Part shown: piece after piece, positions 1 to 5,049 of the stretch | How the letters are laid out: every line of letters begins with the position of its first letter | Numbering within the stretch: position 1 is the stretch's first letter | Assembly: GCA_025352345.1 (NCBI GenBank) | Contig: JANXTP010000278.1 | Location: 1-9,185, forward strand | Length of the DNA: 9,185 nt | Direction: 5' to 3' | Origin: Burkholderiales bacterium | GTDB lineage: Bacteria > Pseudomonadota > Gammaproteobacteria > Burkholderiales > Burkholderiaceae_C | The notes under the pieces: generated by a model | What the model was told of the DNA's origin: nothing | Database searches by the model: none | The model's input: only the letters and a program-made list of their open reading frames with translations | Program-made: the position numbers and the translations under genes

Positions 1-10
1 GCCCGCGGGC

Positions 11-811
11 CTACTGCGGTTGGCCGTTGGCGCCAACCAATCGGACCTCGCCGTAGTAGGCCCGCGTGGTGCTGCGGGTGTTGTCGCTGTCGGTCATCAG
101 CGCGACGGAGATCAGCGCGCCAGGGTCTTCGCCGAAAGCCCGTCGGTAGTCGCTGGCAATGTCGCGCTCGTGCAGCCGCCAGATCGCCGCCTGCGCCGGC
201 CCCGAGTCGACGACGATCTTGCGGATGCGGTCGGTGCGGCCGGCAGTGATCACCGATTCGAGCGGTGCCCGGTTGTCCCACACGTACATCAGCGTCGCGT
301 ACGGCGGCTCTTCGCCCATCACCGCTTCGAGCAGATCGAACAACAGGCGGTTTTTGTACGACAGCTTGTTGCGGTCGCCATCGAAGGCCAGCACGACACG
401 CACCGGCGCGTCTTCGGTCTCATTGCGGCTCAGATCGGCCGCGGCGATCAGCTCCGGCACCATCCAGGAGAACGACAAGCGGCCCAGGTCACCCGTTGCG
501 ACATGCACGCGTCGGCGGTACAGGCTGACGGCACTGTCGGCATCGGCTTGGATGACCGGCCGGCCGTCGATCACCTGCGGCGTGTAGCGCGTCAGGCGTT
601 TGGTTGGCAAGGGCGTGGTTTCCCAACCGGAGGCGCTGGCCTGCTCGGTCGCGCCCGGCTTCAGCTCAGCGGTGGTGCGGCATGCCGCGAGCGCCAGGGC
701 CGTCACCGCGATGGCGGTGAACCACCACCACCGATGGGCAGCGGGCAGTGCAACAGGCTCAGAAACGATGACGCACCCCGAGGGCCACGCTGGTCGAATC
801 GGCTCCTGCAC
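11..811 (-). CDS. DUF3047 family putative lipoprotein
   Basis: The 266-residue reading frame has a hydrophobic segment (about residues 28-43) ending in a lipobox-like L-A-A-C with the cysteine at 44. This suggests export and lipidation, placing the protein in the envelope facing the periplasm. The remainder matches my memory of DUF3047: a Leu-Ser-Phe-Ser-Trp strand, an acidic 'AFDGD' segment, a 'YVWDN' motif, a 'RRAFGEDP' helix and a late 'SDNT' motif. The family has no established biochemical role, and I assign none. The start is uncertain. The upstream-most start is GTG at 811, with no clear ribosome binding site, inside the end of porin B (53-bp overlap). There is no ATG, GTG or TTG between it and the lipobox cysteine, so the alternative is a rare CTG just after the porin stop. 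The overlap suggests co-transcription and perhaps translational coupling with porin B. The TAG stop is at 13-11. Confidence 0.8.
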   Translation of the reverse strand: MQEPIRPAWPSGCVIVSEPVALPAAHRWWWFTAIAVTALALAACRTTAELKPGATEQASASGWETTPLPTKRLTRYTPQVIDGRPVIQADADSAVSLYRRRVHVATGDLGRLSFSWMVPELIAAADLSRNETEDAPVRVVLAFDGDRNKLSYKNRLLFDLLEAVMGEEPPYATLMYVWDNRAPLESVITAGRTDRIRKIVVDSGPAQAAIWRLHERDIASDYRRAFGEDPGALISVALMTDSDNTRSTTRAYYGEVRLVGANGQPQ

Positions 812-2021
812 GGGCGGTCACGCCGCCCAGATAGCCGCCGCCACCGGGTGCCGCCTGACCCAGCCCGGTGTTGCTGAAGTGGGTGACCACCGCGCTGATG
901 TCGGTGCGTTTGGACAGCGCATAGGTGCAGGCCACGCCGTAGGACGCCACGTCTGCATTGGCCGCGCGCACATCGTTGTAGACGTTGTAGGCCACATAGT
1001 AGGTGGCCGACCCGAGCTGATGGCGATAGCCCAGGTGCCACAAGGTCGCGTCCTGTCGAACCGCATCGGTGTAGGCCTCCTGGATCAGGCCCGCCAGCGT
1101 GGGGCCGACCAGCGGCGTGACCTGCGCACCGATGGTGGACACCGCCGATGGATGGCGGTCGTGAATCTCGGCGGCAGATGCGTGGATGCGCCCCGCACCC
1201 ACCGTCAGGTAGGCGCCGAGCACCGTGCTGGTCAGCGAGCGCTGGCCGTTTTCGTTGTCGCGCTGGTTGTAGGCCACGCCGACGCCAAAGGCGTCGTTGC
1301 GGTACATCGCCAGGCCGCCGATGAAGTGCCCGGTGTCGATGGCCTTCTCACCGAAACCGACCATCAGCGAGGCAGTGATGGCGTCTTTCTGAATCCGATA
1401 GGCCACCGCATTGGAGACACGGATGTCGACCGCATAGGGCACGGCGGCAATCTGGCCGGACGAGAGCGACGACTGCGCATTCAATGCATCGAAAGTACCG
1501 ACCAGTTCATAGCCCGGGGTGTACATACGCCCGGCCAGCAACGCGCCCACCGGCGTCACCAGACCCATGTAGGCCTGCCGATCGAAGAACGCCGGCCCGT
1601 CGCTCCGTACATTGATGCCCACCTGCGTGCCGAGCGCGTTCGAAACCCGGGTCAGCACCGGCTGCAAGGCGTTTTGCTGCACCGTCGGCAGCGAGGGCAA
1701 CAGGTAGCGCGCGTAGGTGACCCGGTCGGGCAGTTGGTTGCGCGAAGGGGGGCGGTTGCTGATGCCGCCGGTGTCGACTTCGAACCGGTTTTCCAGCGTG
1801 AAGATCGCGCGGTAGCCATCGCCCAGGTCTTCCTGGCCGCGCACACCGAAGCGCGAGCCTTCCATGACGCCACTCGCCAATTGGGTGACGCCGCCGCCCT
1901 TCAGGCCGCTGACACGGGTCACGCCCGCATCCACGATGCCGTACAGCTCGACCTTGCTTTGCGCCCAGCTCGCCGTGGTGGCAGCGGACAGGCACGTCAT
2001 CACCAGCAACCGGCTTTTCAT
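759..2021 (-). CDS. Gram-negative porin (porin B)
   Basis: A 420-residue outer-membrane beta-barrel porin of the Burkholderiales trimeric type, expected to let small hydrophilic solutes diffuse across the outer membrane. It has a signal peptide (residues 1-20, cleavage near S-W-A-Q) followed at once by the typical first strand 'VELYGIVDAGV'. Next come the conserved 'GSRFGVRGQEDLGDGYRAIF' segment, alternating strand/loop segments, a late 'YALSKRT' motif and a C-terminal 'RHRF' ending in the phenylalanine needed for barrel assembly. It is longer than the usual 350-400 residues, with the extra length in a loop after the second strand (about residues 85-135). One cysteine lies in 'YGVACTYAL', which is unusual for porins. 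The start is ATG 2021-2019 with AGGTG four bases upstream. It lies downstream of porin A but behind a terminator, so it needs its own promoter; I see no convincing one between 2022 and 2100. The lipoprotein gene overlaps its end. Confidence 0.9.
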   Translation of the reverse strand: MKSRLLVMTCLSAATTASWAQSKVELYGIVDAGVTRVSGLKGGGVTQLASGVMEGSRFGVRGQEDLGDGYRAIFTLENRFEVDTGGISNRPPSRNQLPDRVTYARYLLPSLPTVQQNALQPVLTRVSNALGTQVGINVRSDGPAFFDRQAYMGLVTPVGALLAGRMYTPGYELVGTFDALNAQSSLSSGQIAAVPYAVDIRVSNAVAYRIQKDAITASLMVGFGEKAIDTGHFIGGLAMYRNDAFGVGVAYNQRDNENGQRSLTSTVLGAYLTVGAGRIHASAAEIHDRHPSAVSTIGAQVTPLVGPTLAGLIQEAYTDAVRQDATLWHLGYRHQLGSATYYVAYNVYNDVRAANADVASYGVACTYALSKRTDISAVVTHFSNTGLGQAAPGGGGYLGGVTARAGADSTSVALGVRHRF

Positions 2022-2102
2022 GAGGCACCTGTGTGGGTCGGCGGAATCGTGCCTAGTGTGTCATTCGAATCGCGTCGGGCACATCCGCAATTGCGCCCGG
2101 TC

Positions 2103-2130
2103 AAAAAAGAAGCCGCCCGAAGGCGGCTTC
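2103..2130 (-). terminator. Rho-independent terminator of porin A
   Basis: Read on the minus strand, a perfect 9-bp GC-rich stem (arms 2130-2122 and 2117-2109, GAAGCCGCC/GGCGGCTTC) with a TTCG tetraloop is followed directly by six U (2108-2103). It lies 35 bp beyond the porin A stop codon and upstream of porin B. It should therefore separate the two porins into different transcripts. Confidence 0.92.
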
Positions 2131-2164
2131 CGTACAACAGTGATCGCCGCCGACCGGCGATCGA

Positions 2165-3361
2165 TCAGAACGTGTGTGCCAGACCCATGGCGTATTCGTT
2201 CTGACGGACGAAGTACGAACGGTCGTCACCGCTGCGCGCGGTGGCGGTCGCGTAAATCGTCGTGCGCTTCGACAGGGAATAGGCCAGCGACACACCGTAC
2301 TTGGACTGGTCCAGATCAGACGCGCCAGCGGGGCGGCTGATGTTCGATCCGGTGTACTGCGCCTTGAAGGTGAAGGCGTTGAACGGAACCGCCACACCGA
2401 TGTTCCAGGCGTCCACGTCGGTACCCTTGGTGAATACGCCCGCACCGGAGGAGACGGCGAACTGCCCCCCCAGGTTGTTGGTGTGCTGGTAAGCGGAAGC
2501 GACCTTCGCGATGCCGAAGTCGTAGCTGCCACCGGCCGTGATCACGTTGTTGTACTCGCCGTTGCCGACAACACCACCGTGCAGGTCTTCGTAAATCAGG
2601 TCGAGGGCCAGCGGGCCAGCCGCGTACACCACACCCAGGCCACGATAAGTCGCTGCTTTGGTGGTGGTGGTGGTGGTCACCGGAGGCGTCCCTGCAGTAA
2701 CAGTGACATCGGTTATCAGGCGCTCACCCAGACCAACGATGGCACTGGCGCGGAAACCGGCAAATTCAGGCGTCGTGTAGCGGATGCCGTTGTCGACGCG
2801 TGCACCGAAGTTCTGGAACAGCGGACGGGATTTCAAAGTACCAGGCCGGCCTTCGAGGTTCTCAACGATGTTGAAATTCGATTCGCCGCTGATGTCGTTG
2901 ATCTTGACGTTGTTTTCGCGGGTCAGGCTTTCTTGACGGCCCACGCGAATTTCACCGTAGGTGTTGTGCGACAGACCCAAGTAGGCAAAACGGCTGAAGA
3001 AGGGGTTGCCGTTGAATGTCGAACTGAAGGTCGATGTGTTGCCTGCCCGCCCTTCGTCAGGGAACAGCTGAGCTTCGAGCTGGAAAGACGCCTTGAGGCC
3101 GCTGCCCAGATCTTCGGTGCCCTTGAAGCCCAGACGGGAACCGCCAAGGCCGTTGACGTTGCCCTCTTGCAGCTTGACAACCGACTTGCCAAGCCTGCTG
3201 GCGGCGGCGCCGGTGCCGGTGCCGGTGGCTGCAGCGTTCTTGCCGGGGTGCTGCAGCGTCACGTTCTGGTCGAGGCGACCGTACAGGGTGACCGACGATT
3301 GGGCCGAGGCGATGCTGGTGAAAGCGCCGAGGACGGCCAGGGCCAAGAGTGACTTCTTCAT
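2165..3361 (-). CDS. Gram-negative porin (porin A)
   Basis: A 398-residue outer-membrane porin. The signal peptide (residues 1-20, ending A-S-A before Q21) is followed by 'SSVTLYGRLDQNV', the first strand. 'GLGGSRLGFKGTEDLGSGLK' (about residues 70-90), a 'FSRFAYLGL' strand, 'YGEIRVGRQ', 'YSLSKRT' and the terminal 'GLAHTF' with final phenylalanine are all family hallmarks. Two low-complexity tracts sit in predicted surface loops: Thr-Gly three times at residues 46-51 (first loop) and six threonines at residues 229-234. The start is ATG 3361-3359, with GGAGA (3375-3371) nine bases upstream. A strong terminator follows the gene. Upstream (3362-3600) are inverted repeats that could be operator sites. 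The protein shares signatures with porin B but is clearly diverged from it, so this is not a recent duplication. Substrate preference cannot be told from sequence. Confidence 0.93.
   Translation of the reverse strand: MKKSLLALAVLGAFTSIASAQSSVTLYGRLDQNVTLQHPGKNAAATGTGTGAAASRLGKSVVKLQEGNVNGLGGSRLGFKGTEDLGSGLKASFQLEAQLFPDEGRAGNTSTFSSTFNGNPFFSRFAYLGLSHNTYGEIRVGRQESLTRENNVKINDISGESNFNIVENLEGRPGTLKSRPLFQNFGARVDNGIRYTTPEFAGFRASAIVGLGERLITDVTVTAGTPPVTTTTTTKAATYRGLGVVYAAGPLALDLIYEDLHGGVVGNGEYNNVITAGGSYDFGIAKVASAYQHTNNLGGQFAVSSGAGVFTKGTDVDAWNIGVAVPFNAFTFKAQYTGSNISRPAGASDLDQSKYGVSLAYSLSKRTTIYATATARSGDDRSYFVRQNEYAMGLAHTF
2660..2677. repeat. Trinucleotide microsatellite (GGT)6 in porin A
   Basis: Six GGT units on the plus strand read as six ACC codons on the coding strand, giving Thr229-Thr234 of porin A. 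They fall in a predicted surface loop preceded by 'GTPP'. Unit gain or loss would change loop length without shifting frame. Confidence 0.9.
3209..3226. repeat. Hexanucleotide tandem repeat (GCCGGT)3 in porin A
   Basis: Three perfect GCCGGT units, read on the coding strand as ACCGGC, encode Thr-Gly three times (residues 46-51 of porin A) within the first extracellular loop. Confidence 0.85.
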
Positions 3362-3420
3362 GTTTTAGGTTCTCCGAAACAGACAGTTGAAACAAAACTT
3401 CGCGATGACCTGATCACGAG

Positions 3421-3436
3421 TCGATCGGTTGATCGA
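3421..3436. promoter_or_regulatory. Inverted repeat upstream of porin A, possible operator
   Basis: Perfect 6-bp arms TCGATC and GATCGA are separated by GGTT, 60-75 bp upstream of the porin A start codon. The position and two-fold symmetry fit a regulator dimer site. The regulator is unknown, and a chance palindrome is possible. Confidence 0.35.
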
Positions 3437-3694
3437 TGGCACGCATCAAATGAGTGCATTCCCCGAGGGTATTCCATCAATGCACCCTTCGCACGAGCCA
3501 TGAGCTAATGCACTGCGGCAAAACCCATTTCCGTTGTGATGTAGCAACATCCAATGGAGCGCCGGGGATGCATTCAGTCAAGGACTCATGCAGTGGCATC
3601 ACAAAGCACGATCACAGCGCCAGTTGCTGACTCGAGCCTTGCGCCACCCCTGCAGTCCCTACACTGTGGTCAGTTTTCGTGACTGTTCAAAGAC

Positions 3695-3715
3695 TGTTGT
3701 TTCTCCAAAACAACA
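3695..3715 (+). promoter_or_regulatory. Leader hairpin next to the coq7 ribosome binding site
   Basis: Arms TGTTGTTT (3695-3702) and AAACAACA (3708-3715) form a perfect 8-bp stem with loop CTCCA. It ends one base before the coq7 Shine-Dalgarno CGGAG (3716-3720). The loop contains CTCC, complementary to GGAG, but the two are too close to pair within the same stem. The stem is AU-rich and has no U-tract, so it is not a terminator. A translational role is inference. Confidence 0.4.
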
Positions 3716-3727
3716 CGGAGCCCTCTC

Positions 3728-4369
3728 ATGAACGATGCTTTCATCGCTGCAGCAGACCACGCCCTGCGAACCTTGTCCGGTGGCCTGCGCGCGGGCCGGC
3801 CGATCCCCGGGCCACAAGCCGCATCGCCGGGCAGTCCAGCCGGGATGCCCGAGCTTTCTGCCACTGAAAAGGCGCTCTCCGGGGCCTTGATGCGGGTCAA
3901 CCACGTCGGCGAAATCTGCGCGCAGGCGCTGTACCAGGGGCAGGCGCTGGCAGCGACCGACCGGGTGATGCAGCAGCGTTTTCAGGCCGCGGCGCGTGAT
4001 GAGACCGACCACCTGGCGTGGACACAGCAGCGGCTCGACGAGCTGGGTTCCCGCGCCAGCCTGCTGAATCCGCTTTGGTACGCCGGATCGTTCGCGATGG
4101 GCTGGCTGGCCGGGCGTGCCGGTGATGCGATCAGCCTCGGTTTCGTGGTGGAAACCGAGCGGCAGGTGGAACAGCACCTCGACGAGCACCTCGATCGATT
4201 GCCCGCCGCAGACCAACGCTCGCGCGCCATCGTGCACCAGATGAAGGCCGACGAGGTGCGTCACGCCAACGATGCACTGCAAGCGGGCGCGACGCCGTTA
4301 CCCGCCCCTGTCCGCTGGGGCATGCGGGCGCTGGCCAAGGTGATGACCACCACGGCGCATCACATCTGA
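3728..4369 (+). CDS. coq7: 2-polyprenyl-3-methyl-6-methoxy-1,4-benzoquinone monooxygenase (demethoxyubiquinone hydroxylase)
   Basis: A 213-residue Coq7/UbiF-type di-iron hydroxylase. The enzyme adds the last ring hydroxyl in ubiquinone synthesis, converting demethoxyubiquinol so that UbiG can complete the methoxy group. It acts at the inner face of the cytoplasmic membrane. The carboxylate/histidine ligands of the di-iron site are visible: 'RVNHVGE' (E62), 'DETDH' (E92, H95), 'VETERQVEQH' (E142/E144 region) and 'ADEVRH' (E176, H179). The hydrophobic 'LLNPLWYAGSFAMGWLAG' (about residues 112-129) is the family's membrane-contact segment. The length is normal for the bacterial type. The start is ATG 3728 with GGAG seven bases upstream. 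The N-terminal 40 residues are less conserved, as expected. The gene converges on the OsmC gene with only 10 bp between stop codons and no terminator visible between them. Confidence 0.95.
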   Translation: MNDAFIAAADHALRTLSGGLRAGRPIPGPQAASPGSPAGMPELSATEKALSGALMRVNHVGEICAQALYQGQALAATDRVMQQRFQAAARDETDHLAWTQQRLDELGSRASLLNPLWYAGSFAMGWLAGRAGDAISLGFVVETERQVEQHLDEHLDRLPAADQRSRAIVHQMKADEVRHANDALQAGATPLPAPVRWGMRALAKVMTTTAHHI

Positions 4370-4379
4370 AAGAGCGGCG

Positions 4380-4802
4380 TCAAGCCGACACGATCTCGAA
4401 GCTGGTGGTGATGTCGGCCGTCTTGGCCAGCATGATGGTGGCCGAGCAGTACTTGTCGTGCGACATCGCAATGGCACGCTCGACCGCCGCAGTCGGCAGG
4501 TCGCGGCCCGTCAGCTGGAAGTGGAGATGGATCTTGGTGAACACCTTCGGGTCCACCTCGGCCCGCTCGGAACTCACCTTGACCTGGCAGCCGCTCACCG
4601 CATGGCGGCCCCGCTTGAGGATCAACACGACGTCGTAGGCCGTGCAGCCGGCGGTGCCGGCCAGCACCGTCTCCATCGGCCGCGGCGCGAGGTTGCGCCC
4701 GCCGCCGTCGACCGCGCCATCCATCGTCAGCAAATGACCGCTGCCGGTCTCAGCCACGAACCCCATGCCCATCGCGGGCACCCAATTGACTGTGCATTCC
4801 AT
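4380..4802 (-). CDS. OsmC family protein
   Basis: A 140-residue member of the OsmC/Ohr superfamily, closer to the YhfA-like branch than to Ohr. Classical members reduce organic hydroperoxides using two cysteines; the YhfA-like branch is poorly characterised. Both cysteines are present in the expected contexts: 'AGTAGCTAYDVVLILKRGR' (Cys53) and 'SHDKYCSATIML' (Cys119), along with the conserved Glu in 'RPMETVLAG'. A thiol-based peroxidase activity is therefore possible but unproved. The start is ATG 4802-4800, with AAGG six bases upstream on the minus strand. A TATAAA box (4847-4842, minus) could be its -10, overlapping the promoter of the RNA transcribed the other way. The stop lies 10 bp from the coq7 stop. 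Confidence 0.9.
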   Translation of the reverse strand: MECTVNWVPAMGMGFVAETGSGHLLTMDGAVDGGGRNLAPRPMETVLAGTAGCTAYDVVLILKRGRHAVSGCQVKVSSERAEVDPKVFTKIHLHFQLTGRDLPTAAVERAIAMSHDKYCSATIMLAKTADITTSFEIVSA

Positions 4803-4841
4803 CTTCGACCTTTTCGAACGTGAGCGACCGGGCCTCCCGGA

Positions 4842-4847
4842 TTTATA
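4842..4847 (-). promoter_or_regulatory. Possible -10 element for the OsmC gene
   Basis: TATAAA on the minus strand, about 40 bases upstream of the OsmC start codon. No good -35 lies 16-18 bp upstream (GCGCCA at best), so it is a weak prediction. It overlaps the -35 of the divergent promoter at 4848-4876 to within one base. Confidence 0.3.
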
Positions 4848-4876
4848 TTGCAGTGCAGCAAAATTGGCGCTATATT
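4848..4876 (+). promoter_or_regulatory. Sigma70-type promoter of the ilvA-upstream RNA
   Basis: TTGCAG (-35, 4848-4853) and TATATT (-10, 4871-4876) are separated by exactly 17 bp. A transcription start at A4883 is expected. The spacer holds AATTGGCG (4862-4869), which is repeated inverted as CGCCAATT at 4909-4916. A second TATATT (4844-4849) overlaps the -35 but has no matching upstream box. Confidence 0.65.
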
Positions 4877-4882
4877 GACGTT

Positions 4883-4976
4883 ATTGTCGCGGAACAGATC
4901 TTGCGACACGCCAATTGTCTCCTCCACCGCCCTCCGGTGGATTCAGCCCAAGGCAGCGATGCCTTGGGCTTTTTTA
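4883..4976 (+). ncRNA. Candidate small RNA or ilvA leader attenuator
   Basis: A promoter and a strong terminator bracket about 94 nt with no plausible start codon for a peptide, and three consecutive hairpins. Hairpin 1 is TGTCGC/GCGACA (4885-4890 with 4903-4908, 12-nt loop). Hairpin 2 is TCCACCG/CGGTGGA (4923-4929 with 4935-4941, loop CCCTC). Hairpin 3 is the terminator (4945-4970). The RNA carries two pyrimidine motifs complementary to Shine-Dalgarno sequences: CTCCTCC (4919-4925) and CCCTCC (4930-4935, mostly in the loop of hairpin 2). This resembles small RNAs that block ribosome binding sites through exposed CUCC loops. The alternative is transcription attenuation of ilvA, 73 bp downstream; against it, I see no leader peptide rich in isoleucine, valine, leucine or threonine codons and no clear antiterminator. 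I recognise no known RNA family. Confidence 0.55.
4945..4975 (+). terminator. Rho-independent terminator upstream of ilvA
   Basis: A perfect 10-bp stem AGCCCAAGGC (4945-4954) / GCCTTGGGCT (4961-4970) with loop AGCGAT runs into six U (4970-4975). It lies upstream of ilvA on the same strand and downstream of no annotated gene. The next plus-strand gene upstream, coq7, ends about 575 bp earlier, which is why a separate short transcript is inferred. Confidence 0.92.
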
Positions 4977-4991
4977 CGCCTGCGTGCATCG

Positions 4992-4997
4992 TATGAT
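4992..4997 (+). promoter_or_regulatory. Possible -10 element of ilvA
   Basis: TATGAT lies 52 bases upstream of the ilvA start, just past the terminator. The correctly spaced -35 position falls on the terminator U-tract and is a poor match. If ilvA is not expressed by readthrough of the upstream terminator, this is the only visible candidate. Confidence 0.3.
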
Positions 4998-5049
4998 CCG
5001 CGCCCGCTGGCCGAAGGTGTCCGCGGCGTCCCTGCTCACGGAGACCCCC

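Larger units (their letters stand above)
3362..3727. promoter_or_regulatory. Divergent intergenic region between porin A and coq7
   Basis: 366 bp with no credible gene. It holds the porin A leader, with GGAGA at 3375-3371 on the minus strand. It also contains an inverted repeat TCGATC-GGTT-GATCGA at 3421-3436. A cluster of TGCATT/AATGCA elements follows (GTGCATT 3454-3460, AATGCAC 3479-3485, AATGCAC 3507-3513, ATGCATT 3568-3574). The coq7 leader carries a hairpin at 3695-3715. Promoters are not clear: TTGCGC (3639-3644) and TACACT (3660-3665) are only 15 bp apart and would be a weak coq7 promoter. No convincing -10/-35 pair was found for porin A. Confidence 0.6.

Noticed and set aside
600..2204. 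A 534-codon open frame on the plus strand
   Set aside because: It lies antisense to porin B and the lipoprotein, in a GC-rich shadow frame. It has no recognisable domain, and the minus-strand frames encode clear porin and DUF3047 proteins.
2174..3352. A 392-codon open frame on the plus strand
   Set aside because: It mirrors porin A exactly on the opposite strand. Its composition is that of an antisense shadow (Val/Gly/Arg-rich) and it shows no motifs.
4828..4840. Small palindrome CCGGG-CCT-CCCGG as an operator or terminator for the OsmC gene
   Set aside because: Five-base GC arms are common by chance in DNA of this composition, and no U-tract follows.
4915..5049. N-terminal extension of ilvA by 45 codons
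   Set aside because: It would run through the rho-independent terminator and has no conserved sequence. ATG 5050 has a well-placed GGAG.
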